This document shows, piece after piece, positions 52,909 to 61,478 of a stretch of DNA of 64,000 nt (position 1 is its first letter; each line of letters begins with the position of its first letter). Made by a program: the position numbers and the translations under genes. The notes beneath the pieces were generated by a model that was not told the origin of the DNA, made no database searches, and saw only the letters and a program-made list of their open reading frames with translations. Source of the DNA: Akkermansiaceae bacterium (GTDB lineage Bacteria; Verrucomicrobiota; Verrucomicrobiia; Verrucomicrobiales; DEV007); the NCBI GenBank assembly GCA_024233085.1, contig JACKQC010000015.1, positions 62,001 to 126,000 of the forward strand, written 5' to 3'.

Positions 52909-55900
52909 ATGCCATTCAACCCCCAGCGAATCACCCGATCCGTCCTGCTCTCCGTCCTCCTGGCGATGGCGGCAACCGCGGTATTCGGCGCCGACGAAAC
53001 TCAGGCCGCCAAGGGGAAAGCGGTCGATTTCAGCCGCGACATCCGCCCGATCCTGTCGGATCGCTGCTTTTTCTGCCACGGACCGGACGCCAACCGGCGC
53101 GAGGCCGACCTGCGCCTCGATCTCCGGGACGACGCCGTCGCCGCGGGGGCGATCGTGCCGGGAAAACCGGAGGAGTCCCCATTCATCGAGCGTCTGGTGC
53201 ACGCGGACCCTGACGAGGTGATGCCGCCGCCGAAAACGAAGATGCCGCGCTTCACCGACGCGGAAGTCGACTTGTTTCGCCGCTGGATCGCCGACGGCGC
53301 GGAGTATCGCGGTCACTGGTCCTTCGTGCCGCTGCCGAAGGCGGTACCGGTTCCGGAGGCGAAGGGAGAGGCCGCCGAGTGGGCGCGCAACCCGATCGAC
53401 GCCTTCGTCCGGGAAAAACTCGACGACTCAGGGCTGAAACCGGCACCGGAAGCGCCCCGCGAACGCTGGTTGCGGCGAGTGACCTTTGATCTCACCGGCC
53501 TGCCGCCGACGGTCGCCGAGCTTGACGCCCACTTGGCGGACGCCTCCCCCGACGCGAAGGAAAAGGTCCTGAAACGCCTCTTCGATTCGCCCGCCTACGC
53601 CGAGCGGATGGCGTCGGACTGGCTGGATCTGGCGCGTTACGCGGACACCTTCGGCTACCAGGCCGACCGCGACATGCACATGTGGCCGTGGCGGGACTGG
53701 GTCATCCGCGCCTTCGGTGAAAACCTGCCCTACGACGAATTCATCACCTGGCAGACGGCCGGCGACCTGCTGCCGAATCCGACCCGCGACCAGGTCCTCG
53801 CCACCGCCTTCAACCGCCTTCATCGCCAGACCAACGAGGGCGGCTCCATCAATGAGGAGTTCCGCGTCGAATACGTCAACGACCGGGTCCTGACCAACGG
53901 CGCGGCCTTTCTCGGCCTGACTTTCGAGTGTTCCCGCTGCCACGACCACAAATACGACCCGATCACCATGCGGGATTTCTATTCGCTGAGCGCCTTTTTC
54001 AACAACATCGACGAGTCCGGCCTTTATTCCCACTTCACCGAGACCGCGCCCACTCCGGCCCTGCCGCTCTACGAGGGCGACGCCGAGAAAACCCACCGCG
54101 CCGTCCGCGAAAAAGTCGCCTCGCTGGAAAAACGCCACGCCGACACCCTCGCCGGCGCCGCGCCGCGCTTCGAGGCTTGGAGAAAGGCGCATCCCGCCGC
54201 TTCGGCGCCCGCCGCTGCGAAACCGGTCGCCGCCTTCGATTTCAACGACGGCAAGGCCGCCACGGGCGGCAACCGCGCGATCGACCGCGCCCCCGGCAAT
54301 CTCGCCGTCGAGTTCTCCGGTGACGACGCCTGGACGCCCGGCGACGCCGCGCTGGCCGATTTTTCGCGGACGGACGCCTTCAGTTTTTCACTTTGGGTGC
54401 GGCCCACGGCTTTCAAGGAACGGATGGTCGTTTTTCACCGTTCCCGGGCGGCGGAGGATTCCGCGTTTCGCGGTTATGAACTGATGCTCTACGACGGCCG
54501 GCCCACTTTTTCCCTCGTGCATTTCTGGCCCGGGAATGCCTTGCGCGTTCAGTCGGTCGAGCCGCTGCCGCTCGATCGCTGGACGCATCTCACCATCACC
54601 TACGATGGCTCCAGCCACGCCGCCGGGGCGAAAATCTACCGCGACGGCGCGCCCGACCGGGTCCAGGTCGTGCGCGACGGCCTGACACGCGATATCGCCC
54701 ACCGAAAGGAATGGGGCGACGCCGATTCCGGCAACGTGAAGCTCCAGCTCGCCGCCCGTTTCCGGGACATCGGCTTCGGCGGCGGGGCGATCGACGATTT
54801 CCGCGTTTTCGACCGCGAACTGAGCCCGCTCGAGGTTCGGCTCGATGCCGGCGCCGCCGCCGGGCAGGCGACCGAGGCCGACCGGCTCGCGCATTTCGCG
54901 CTGAACGAGGACGAGGCCGCCGCGAAATCCCGCGCCGAACTTCACGCCGCCCGCGTCGCGGAAAACGAGACCGTTTCCGCCGTGAAACAAATCATGGTCA
55001 TGCGGGACATGCCGGGCCAGCGGCCGGCCTACATTCTCTATCGCGGCCAGTACGACCAGCGCCGCGACGAGGTCGGTCCCGGGGTGCCGCCCGCCATTCT
55101 GCCCTTTGACGAAAGCTGGCCCCGCAACCGGGTCGGTCTGGCGAAATGGCTCACCGACGAGCGCAATCCTTTGGTGGCCCGCGTCACGGCGAACCGGCTG
55201 TGGGCCCTCTTTTTCGGGCGCGGCCTGGTGGGCACGCCGGAGGATTTCGGCAGCCAGGGCGAGCCGCCCAGTCATCCCGAGCTGCTCGACTGGCTGGCGC
55301 GGGATTTCGTCGATTCGGGCTGGGACGTCCAGGCCCTGCTGAGAAAGATCGCCCTCTCCGCGACCTACGCGCAGGAGTCCCGGCCCGCCGACGTGCGGAC
55401 CTGGGCGGAGGACCCGCGCAACCGCCTGCTCGCCCGCGGTCCGCGCCACCGTCTCACCGCCGAACAGGTGCGGGACAACGCGCTGGCCGTCAGCGGACTG
55501 CTCTCGCCGACCGTCGGCGGACCGCCCGTGAATCCCTACGAGCTGGCCTCCTCCTTCAAGCCCCAGAGCCCGGGCAAAGGCGACGCCCTCCACCGCCGCA
55601 GCCTCTACACCTATTGGAAACGCACCGCGCCGCCGCCGGTCATGGTGACCTTCGATGCCACCGCGCGCGAAGTTTGCACCGTCAAGCGCGAGAACACCGC
55701 CACCCCGCTCCAGGCGCTCGTCCTGCTCAACGGACCCCAGTATGTCGAGGCCGCCCGCGTTCTGGCCGAGCGTCTCATCCGCGAAGGGGGCGACACTCTG
55801 CGCGACCGCATCGTTTACGGCTTTCGCCTCTGCACCAGCCGGATGCCCGACGACAGCGAAATCTCCATCTTCGAGCAAATGCACGCCGAACAGTTGGCCC

Positions 55901-56049
55901 ATTTCGGCGGGAAACCCGAACTCGCCGCCGAATTCCTCAAGACCGGGGACCGGCCCGCCGCATCCGATCTCCCGCCCGTCGAACTCGCCGCCATGGGCGC
56001 CCTCTGCCAGGGACTCTTGAACTACGATGAATGCTACACCAAACGCTGA
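52909..56049 (+). CDS. PSCyt1-DUF1549-LamG-DUF1553 cytochrome protein
   Basis: 1046 residues from ATG 52909 with a signal peptide (about 1-27). PSCyt1 domain with CFFCH (53-57); DUF1549 (about 145-350) with FECSRCHDHKYDPI; a concanavalin-like LamG domain (about 410-610; AFSFSLWVRPTAFKERMVVF, WTHLTITYDGSSHAAG, IDDFRVFDRELSPLEV) inserted before DUF1553 (about 690-1000; KWLTDERNPLVARVTANRLW). LamG domains bind carbohydrate, which supports a glycan substrate. Its stop overlaps the following DUF1501 gene by 23 bp, so the two are co-translated. The leader before the start is GTTTCTTTTTCCTC. Confidence 0.93.
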   Translation: MPFNPQRITRSVLLSVLLAMAATAVFGADETQAAKGKAVDFSRDIRPILSDRCFFCHGPDANRREADLRLDLRDDAVAAGAIVPGKPEESPFIERLVHADPDEVMPPPKTKMPRFTDAEVDLFRRWIADGAEYRGHWSFVPLPKAVPVPEAKGEAAEWARNPIDAFVREKLDDSGLKPAPEAPRERWLRRVTFDLTGLPPTVAELDAHLADASPDAKEKVLKRLFDSPAYAERMASDWLDLARYADTFGYQADRDMHMWPWRDWVIRAFGENLPYDEFITWQTAGDLLPNPTRDQVLATAFNRLHRQTNEGGSINEEFRVEYVNDRVLTNGAAFLGLTFECSRCHDHKYDPITMRDFYSLSAFFNNIDESGLYSHFTETAPTPALPLYEGDAEKTHRAVREKVASLEKRHADTLAGAAPRFEAWRKAHPAASAPAAAKPVAAFDFNDGKAATGGNRAIDRAPGNLAVEFSGDDAWTPGDAALADFSRTDAFSFSLWVRPTAFKERMVVFHRSRAAEDSAFRGYELMLYDGRPTFSLVHFWPGNALRVQSVEPLPLDRWTHLTITYDGSSHAAGAKIYRDGAPDRVQVVRDGLTRDIAHRKEWGDADSGNVKLQLAARFRDIGFGGGAIDDFRVFDRELSPLEVRLDAGAAAGQATEADRLAHFALNEDEAAAKSRAELHAARVAENETVSAVKQIMVMRDMPGQRPAYILYRGQYDQRRDEVGPGVPPAILPFDESWPRNRVGLAKWLTDERNPLVARVTANRLWALFFGRGLVGTPEDFGSQGEPPSHPELLDWLARDFVDSGWDVQALLRKIALSATYAQESRPADVRTWAEDPRNRLLARGPRHRLTAEQVRDNALAVSGLLSPTVGGPPVNPYELASSFKPQSPGKGDALHRRSLYTYWKRTAPPPVMVTFDATAREVCTVKRENTATPLQALVLLNGPQYVEAARVLAERLIREGGDTLRDRIVYGFRLCTSRMPDDSEISIFEQMHAEQLAHFGGKPELAAEFLKTGDRPAASDLPPVELAAMGALCQGLLNYDECYTKR

Positions 56050-57484
56050 CTCCGCCGCCGTCGCGCAACGCTGGTCGCGCCGGGCGCTCCTGAACCGCGC
56101 CGGGCTCGGCTTCGGCGGCTTGGCCCTGGCCGATCTGTTCGCCCGCGACGCCGCCGCGAACGACGCGCGGGACCTTGGCGTCCTCGCCGCCACCCACCTG
56201 CCCGCGAAAGCCAAGCGCGTCATCTACCTTTTCATGTCCGGCGGCCCGTCGCAGATGGACACCTTCGACTACAAGCCCTTGCTGAACGAAAAACACGGCG
56301 AGCAACTGCCCGATTCCGTGCGCCAGGGCCAGCGCCTGACCGGCATGTCGGGCAACCAGACCAGCCTGCCGCTCGCCGGATCGCCTTTCCCCTTCAGCCG
56401 CCACGGCCAGTCCGGCGCCTGGGTCAGCGACATCCTGCCCCACACTGCGAAGATCGTCGACGACCTCTGCATCGTCCGCTCCCTCCACACCGAGGCCATC
56501 AATCACGACCCCGCCATCACCTTTTTCCAGACCGGTTCCCAGGTCTCCGGACGGCCCTGCATCGGTTCGTGGCTCGACTACGGCCTCGGCGCGGAAAACC
56601 AGAACCTCCCCGGCTTCGTCGTCCTCATCACCAAGAACAAAGGCGGCCAGCCCCTCTACGCCCGGCTCTGGGGCAGCGGTTTTTTGCCCAGCCGCCATCA
56701 GGGCGTGCAGTTTCGCGCCGACAAGGACGCCGTCCTCTACCTCGGAAATCCCGGCGGGGTCGATCCCGACGGCCGCCGCCTGATGCTCGATCGCCTCCGC
56801 GAACTGCACCAGCTCGAGCGGGCCCGCACCGGCGACGCCGAGATCGACACCCGCATCGCCCAGTACGAGATGGCCTTTCGCATGCAGGCCTCCGTGCCCG
56901 AGGCGACCGATCTTTCCAGCGAACCCGCCCATGTCCGCGCGCTCTACGGTCCCGATGTCGAGAAGCCCGGCAGTTTCGCCTACAACTGCCTGCTCGCCCG
57001 CCGTCTCGCCGAGCGCGGCGTGAAATTCGTCCAGCTCTACCATCAGGGCTGGGATCAGCACGGGGGGCTGAAGGGCGGCATTTCCCGCCAGTGCCAGGAG
57101 ACCGACCAGCCCGCCGCCGCGCTCGTGCGCGACCTGAAACAGCGCGGCCTGCTCGAGGACACCCTCGTGGTGTGGGGCGGCGAGTTTGGCCGCACGAACT
57201 ATTCCCAGGGCAAGCTCAGCGGCGACAACTTCGGCCGCGATCATCACCCCCGCTGCTTCAGCATGTGGTTTGCCGGCGGCGGCGTGAAGCCCGGCGTCAC
57301 GATCGGCGAGACCGACGAATACGGCTACAACATCGTCCGCGACCCCGTGCATGTGCACGATTTTCAGGCCACGCTGATGCGCCTGCTCGGCATCGACCAC
57401 GAGCGCCTCACCTTCAAGTTCCAGGGCCGCCGCTACCGCCTTACCGACATCCACGGCGAGGTGGTGGAGGGGATGTTGGCGTAG
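56027..57484 (+). CDS. DUF1501 family exported protein
   Basis: 485 residues. Twin-arginine-like signal WSRRALLNRAGLGFGG at about 16-31. Motifs: YLFMSGGPSQMDTFDYKP, LARRLAERGVKFVQLYHQGWDQH, VVWGGEFGRTNYSQG and GRDHHPRCFSMW. It overlaps the 3' end of the PSCyt1-LamG-DUF1553 gene by 23 bp, the tightest coupling of the three DUF1501 pairs here, implying matched expression of the pair. No catalytic role established for the family. Confidence 0.94.
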   Translation: MNATPNADSAAVAQRWSRRALLNRAGLGFGGLALADLFARDAAANDARDLGVLAATHLPAKAKRVIYLFMSGGPSQMDTFDYKPLLNEKHGEQLPDSVRQGQRLTGMSGNQTSLPLAGSPFPFSRHGQSGAWVSDILPHTAKIVDDLCIVRSLHTEAINHDPAITFFQTGSQVSGRPCIGSWLDYGLGAENQNLPGFVVLITKNKGGQPLYARLWGSGFLPSRHQGVQFRADKDAVLYLGNPGGVDPDGRRLMLDRLRELHQLERARTGDAEIDTRIAQYEMAFRMQASVPEATDLSSEPAHVRALYGPDVEKPGSFAYNCLLARRLAERGVKFVQLYHQGWDQHGGLKGGISRQCQETDQPAAALVRDLKQRGLLEDTLVVWGGEFGRTNYSQGKLSGDNFGRDHHPRCFSMWFAGGGVKPGVTIGETDEYGYNIVRDPVHVHDFQATLMRLLGIDHERLTFKFQGRRYRLTDIHGEVVEGMLA

Positions 57485-57489
57485 AAAAC

Positions 57490-57530
57490 GTCGAAGTCCA
57501 CACACCCGCTGCCGGGGGCGTGGCTTCGAC
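57490..57530. terminator. Hairpin between convergent DUF1501 and membrane-protein genes
   Basis: GTCGAAGTCCAC pairs with GTGGCTTCGAC (one bulge), loop about 18 nt, occupying almost the whole gap between the two stop codons. There is no T-run on either side. Confidence 0.5.
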
Positions 57531-58115
57531 TCAGGTTAAGGGTGGTAGCGATCCCGAGAAATTCGACTCGGAGTGGGCAGTGGGTTGTGGTTCGACGCCT
57601 TGTTCGCTTGGTTCTTTGTTCTGGCGGCGGCGACCTATCCACCTCCGAAATGAGTCGAAGAGCGCACCTGGTCCCTCCGTCAGCCACCAGTAGGCTCCTA
57701 GTGGAATGGTGAGGTAGATCGTAAAGTTCTTCAGCACGGTCAACATCGGCGGCATCGAGTGAGTCGTGACCATCTCAATATAAGCCCAGTAGATCAGGTA
57801 GCTGAAGAGGAATGCTGCCACGGTGACAACTGGAATAGCTGCAATACGTGGGAGTCGGAACACTCCACAAAACACAGCCCCAATCGCCGAAGCAGGGGCA
57901 AAGACGCCCCACCCGAGGAATCCGCATGCCGCCAGCACGGCAATAATCCCAGCCGGAAACGCCAGCGGACCACCGACACCCTGATTGGTAACGACCGCGA
58001 CGACCAGCAGGACGAAATAGGCAATCGTCCACGCGATACAGCACGCTACCATCGCAAACGCAACGAACAGAAAGTGCCGTGCGAGGAACGTGAGTGCTGG
58101 TAGCACAGCTTTCAT
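57531..58115 (-). CDS. Small multi-pass membrane protein, unknown
   Basis: 194 residues from ATG 58115; the longer reading to 58151 would start inside the palindromic element and is not preferred. Four or five hydrophobic segments are visible (about 13-40, 46-62, 65-85, 92-115 and 130-148), then a basic, polar C-terminal tail (RRWIGRRRQNKEP). No recognised family. Its codon use is less GC-rich than the neighbours (e.g. AATACG, CAATAT, CTTCAGC stretches), which may signal recent acquisition. Convergent with the DUF1501 gene. Confidence 0.6.
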   Translation of the reverse strand: MKAVLPALTFLARHFLFVAFAMVACCIAWTIAYFVLLVVAVVTNQGVGGPLAFPAGIIAVLAACGFLGWGVFAPASAIGAVFCGVFRLPRIAAIPVVTVAAFLFSYLIYWAYIEMVTTHSMPPMLTVLKNFTIYLTIPLGAYWWLTEGPGALFDSFRRWIGRRRQNKEPSEQGVEPQPTAHSESNFSGSLPPLT

Positions 58116-58137
58116 TTTTGGAGCGAACAGCCGGCGA

Positions 58138-58176
58138 CCCAACAGGGTCATGTCACCGACCCAACCCTGTTGGGTC
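58138..58176. repeat. Palindromic element copy 11, intergenic
   Basis: Left arm CCCAACAGGGTCATGTC, spacer ACC, right arm GACCCAACCCTGTTGGGTC. Lies between the membrane-protein start and the 3' end of the duplicated-domain gene. Confidence 0.92.
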
Positions 58177-58194
58177 GGGCCGGGCGCCGCATCC

Positions 58195-59712
58195 TCACTC
58201 TCGCGTCAGGAAAAACGTGAAAATCAGCGGTCCGGCGGTCGGATTGGTCAGGAACAGGTCGTAGTCCGTGTCTTGATCGACCGTCATCTCCAGGCCGAGA
58301 TCGAGCCCTTCCTCAAGGGAGTATCGACCGAAGTCGACGATGCCCTTGCGGGTGTCTTCGAGGAATTTTGCGGTCAGTTTCTGGCCGCGCCGGGTCGGGA
58401 TGACGTAGTGCTTCGATTGACCGATGGGCACGGTGACATCCCAGCGAATCGAGGGCGCGGCGGGGTCGAACTCGATGCGCTCGGCGGCGGCGGCGGGGGC
58501 TTGGGCGGCGGGATTCATCTGTCTCGGGGCCGCGCCCGGCGCGGGAATCGTCGCCGGGGCCGGGACGGTCGCGGGCGCCGCTCCGGGAGCGGGAATCGTC
58601 GTGGCCGGGGCCGGGGTGGTGGTGGCGCCGCCGGGATTTCGATCGGAACTGAAGGTGCTGTAGCAACGCACGAGCGATTCCAGAGCCGCGCGGGAGCCTT
58701 GGAGGTTGTAGGCCCAGGTGACGGAACCGGACTGGAAGGTGACGTTGTCGCTGTTGGCGAGACTTTCGCCGATACTGGCTTCGTCGGGAAGGGACACCCG
58801 GAGCCAGGTGTCGCCGTTCTCCGCATACAGCTCGGCAACCGCCTGGTGGGTGAGATTGACCCGGTCGAAGTGACAGGCGATCTGAATGCGATCGGTTTGG
58901 ACGGCGGAAAAGTCGCCGTAGTAATCGATCGTCTGAAAGCCCTTGCCGACCACGACACGCAGGGAGGTGCTGTTCGCGTAGTGGCGTGTCGCGACGGCGC
59001 GGGAAAAGGCGCCGGTGTTGTCGTTGACAAAGGTCACCCGCCAGTCGCCGACGGTCGCGTAGGAATGCTCGCCGGGGACGCCGGCTCCCGCGGGCACCGT
59101 GCCGCCGCCGGCCGGGGCCATGGCGGGTCCGGGAGCCGGGGCGGGCACGGTCGTCGTCGGGGCGGGCGCGGTGCCGCCGGCGCCGGTCTGCTGGTGGAAA
59201 CAGTCGAGGAAGGCCTTGTAGGCGGCGTTGGAGCCTTTGAGATCGAATTTCCACACGTTCGTGCCGGAGTGAAAGGTGACCGACCCGGCGTTCGAGAGGG
59301 CGTCCTCGACGCCCGGTTCGTCGGTGCGCTGGTTGATGCGCAGCCAGAGATCGCCGTTGTTGTCGGGATGAATGACCGCGGTGTTGGCCATCACGGTGCC
59401 GGGATCGGGGTTGTCGAAATACCAGGTCACCTCGGCGCGTCCGGCTTCGACGATTTCCTGGGTGGGTCCGAAGAAGTCGACGGCGTTGAGGTCTTTCCCC
59501 CAGACGAGGCGCAGGGCGGTGCCGTTTTCATAGCTGCGGATCATGTCGGCGTGAACGAAGGCGCCGCGGGAATCGGTGAACCACCGGACCTCCCAGTCGC
59601 CCTTTTTGGCGTAAGGATGCTCGGTGAGTTCGATGGGCGGGCCGCCAAGCTGGGCGGCGGCGGGAAGCGCGGCGGTCGCCGCGAAAAGCAGGACAATCGA
59701 CAGGCGTTTCAT
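58195..59712 (-). CDS. Secreted protein with two copies of an unknown domain
   Basis: 505 residues from ATG 59712 with a signal peptide (about 1-21). Two related segments, about 35-170 and 220-350, share GDW.V...D..GAF, a Y.N.T.LR...GK, .GD.WLR and SNAGSVTFHSG/SDNVTFQSG patterns and a late cysteine (DCFHQ, RCYSTF). They are separated and followed by Pro/Ala/Thr-rich linkers (TVPAPAPGPAMAPAGG; TTPAPATTIPAPGAAP). The last ~110 residues form another beta-rich domain. The repeat unit resembles small periplasmic 'invasion-associated' type domains only loosely; I do not recognise a family with confidence. Likely cell-surface or periplasmic. Confidence 0.75.
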   Translation of the reverse strand: MKRLSIVLLFAATAALPAAAQLGGPPIELTEHPYAKKGDWEVRWFTDSRGAFVHADMIRSYENGTALRLVWGKDLNAVDFFGPTQEIVEAGRAEVTWYFDNPDPGTVMANTAVIHPDNNGDLWLRINQRTDEPGVEDALSNAGSVTFHSGTNVWKFDLKGSNAAYKAFLDCFHQQTGAGGTAPAPTTTVPAPAPGPAMAPAGGGTVPAGAGVPGEHSYATVGDWRVTFVNDNTGAFSRAVATRHYANSTSLRVVVGKGFQTIDYYGDFSAVQTDRIQIACHFDRVNLTHQAVAELYAENGDTWLRVSLPDEASIGESLANSDNVTFQSGSVTWAYNLQGSRAALESLVRCYSTFSSDRNPGGATTTPAPATTIPAPGAAPATVPAPATIPAPGAAPRQMNPAAQAPAAAAERIEFDPAAPSIRWDVTVPIGQSKHYVIPTRRGQKLTAKFLEDTRKGIVDFGRYSLEEGLDLGLEMTVDQDTDYDLFLTNPTAGPLIFTFFLTRE

Positions 59713-59920
59713 GGAGAGGTTTGGTTTGCGGTTCGACAAAAGACGCGGTCCGCGTCGCCCGGGAGACGCACAGAGCACAAGGTTTTGCCCGTGTATGGCC
59801 GGGCCTCGCTCCCGGCCTCCCGTGGACGGCGCAATCCGCGGCAATCAATCGCATTCGTTCCCCGTTTCGCCAAGGAAAATCCAGCGGGGGCGAACGGACG
59901 CGGCGCCGGGCGGACCGGGG

Positions 59921-60463
59921 TCAGGGACGCATCAGGTTTTCGACCATGATGGCCTGCACGGCGGTGTAGAACTCGTATTTCGCCAGGAGCAGCAGCAGGT
60001 CGCTCTGCAGCTCGATGGACATGTCCTCCTCGATGAAATTGTCGATCGAGTCGGCGATGCGGTGCTGTTCGTTGAGGAGCAGGCGGGCCTGGTTCAGCGT
60101 GCTGTACCAGGCCTCCACCCCGTCAAGGGCGACGGAAATGCGGCCGGGATGCCCTTCCTCGGTGGGGGGCAGGGAGGCCGCGGCGCGCCGGGCGTTTTTC
60201 AGGTCGGCGGCGACGCGCTCGCGGGCTTCGCGAAAGCCGGCCGTCAGGTCGGGTCGCACGTATTCGTTCCAGTCGTTGATGAAGTCCTCGTGTTCGCCGC
60301 GCTTGCCGGCCGGCACGTCGAGGGGATCGGGCAACAGGCGGCGCCGGCAATAGGCGTCGACGGACTCGCCGGCGGCGTCGGCGGGGAGTTCGGTGAAGAA
60401 TCGCCACTCGAAAGGCCCGAGATGCTCGAAGGCCCAGTTGTTTTCGGACACCACGAGTTTCAT
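59921..60463 (-). CDS. DUF2017 family protein, ClpS-linked
   Basis: 180 residues, mostly helical. I assign DUF2017 from its position immediately after clpS, as in Actinobacteria, and from the acidic helical layout ending LLLLLAKYEFYTAVQAIMVENL. Its start overlaps the clpS stop as ATGA, so it is translationally coupled. It may modulate Clp protease or adaptor action, but no function is established. Last gene of the leftward group. Confidence 0.75.
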   Translation of the reverse strand: MKLVVSENNWAFEHLGPFEWRFFTELPADAAGESVDAYCRRRLLPDPLDVPAGKRGEHEDFINDWNEYVRPDLTAGFREARERVAADLKNARRAAASLPPTEEGHPGRISVALDGVEAWYSTLNQARLLLNEQHRIADSIDNFIEEDMSIELQSDLLLLLAKYEFYTAVQAIMVENLMRP

Positions 60464-60762
60464 GCCGCCTTTTTCATCGCCGCGTAGAGCTGGTGGCTCT
60501 GCAGTTGTTGGACGTAGAATTCCGCCTTTTCGCGTTCACCGGTCCAGACGGTCGACTGGCCGAGCTGGTGGACCTCCAGCATCAGCTTGGTGGCCTTTTC
60601 CTCCGAATACCCGAAGATGCGCCGAAACACGAGGGTGACGAAACTCATCAGATTCACCGGATCGTTGAACACGACGACGTGCCAGGGGCTGTCGAGGTCC
60701 GCGCTGGTCTGCTCCTCGGTTAGAATCGCGGTGTCGCCGTCGCTGTCGGGTGTGAAAGGCAT
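60460..60762 (-). CDS. clpS: ATP-dependent Clp protease adaptor ClpS
   Basis: 100 residues. The ClpS core is clear: WHVVVFNDPVNLMSFVTLVF (N-degron pocket with the conserved N-D-x-x-N/F-T arrangement), RRIFGYSEEKATKLMLEVHQLGQ, and a final helix ending KAEFYVQQLQSHQLYA. ClpS binds N-end-rule substrates (Leu, Phe, Tyr, Trp N-termini) and delivers them to ClpA/ClpC. The ~25-residue N-terminal tail that touches the Clp ATPase is present. clpA/clpC is not in this window. Confidence 0.95.
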   Translation of the reverse strand: MPFTPDSDGDTAILTEEQTSADLDSPWHVVVFNDPVNLMSFVTLVFRRIFGYSEEKATKLMLEVHQLGQSTVWTGEREKAEFYVQQLQSHQLYAAMKKAA

Positions 60763-60808
60763 CGGTCTGCTTCCCTGAGGGGGAAAAATGGCGCCGCGAG
60801 CGAAGAAA

Positions 60809-61465
60809 TCAAATACTGGTCAGACCGCCCGCGCCGGCTTCGCGCTCGAAGGCCCGCCGCGCGGCGGCCAGGCTCTCCGGAAAATCGCGCTGAAACCGCG
60901 CCACGCCGATATCCGTCGCCGGTCCGAGGCCGGAGCGCCATTCGAAATACAGATAGGACACCAGCGCCTGCAACAGCGGCAGGTGAAACAAAGCGGCTTG
61001 CAGCGCGAAAAGGCTCGTCACGTGGCCCGGCGTCTCCCCGGCGTCCAGGCGGTCGCGAAATTTCGTCCACTGCGGGAAATGACGAATCTCGGCGCGTCCG
61101 TCCAGAAAAGGCGCCGCGGCCGCCAGGCTGCGCCGGGCGGCGGGCACGGCGAGACGCTCGCCCAGCGAGCGATCCCGCGCCACGACGCGGTCGATCCGCA
61201 TCCGGCCGGTGGCGGTGAAAATCTCCACGAAAGCCGGCGCGAGATGCGGCTCGAAGACGCGTTTCAGCCAGCGATCCCACGCCTTCGCGGCGTCGGCGCG
61301 GCCGGGAAAAAATGTCGCCGCCGTCTCGCAGTCGATCCCGAGCAGCGAAATGCCGATGGCTCGACCCGACTCACGGCCGTCGCCCGCGCCAACGAGATAA
61401 ACGCCGTCCCTCCCGTCGGAACGGGAGCGATCGGTGCGGGCCTGGTTCGAATTCGACGATGACAT
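60809..61465 (-). CDS. Unknown protein between ybeY and clpS
   Basis: 218 residues from ATG 61465 (13 bp after the ybeY stop). Not a recognised family. Starts with a polar Ser/Arg/Asp tail, then a beta/alpha region (GDGRESGRAIGISLLGIDC), a helical middle and a hydrophobic helix FALQAALFHLPLLQALVSYLYFEW (about 150-175), ending with basic helices. No signal peptide. Conserved order with ybeY and clpS would hint at RNA or protein quality control, but that is inference. Confidence 0.7.
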   Translation of the reverse strand: MSSSNSNQARTDRSRSDGRDGVYLVGAGDGRESGRAIGISLLGIDCETAATFFPGRADAAKAWDRWLKRVFEPHLAPAFVEIFTATGRMRIDRVVARDRSLGERLAVPAARRSLAAAAPFLDGRAEIRHFPQWTKFRDRLDAGETPGHVTSLFALQAALFHLPLLQALVSYLYFEWRSGLGPATDIGVARFQRDFPESLAAARRAFEREAGAGGLTSI

Positions 61466-61478
61466 GATCGGGCGCTCA

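Noticed and set aside
49938..52934. Long antisense frame opposite the PSCyt1/DUF1549 gene
   Set aside because: Crosses the strong terminator at 52820-52855 and lacks family motifs.
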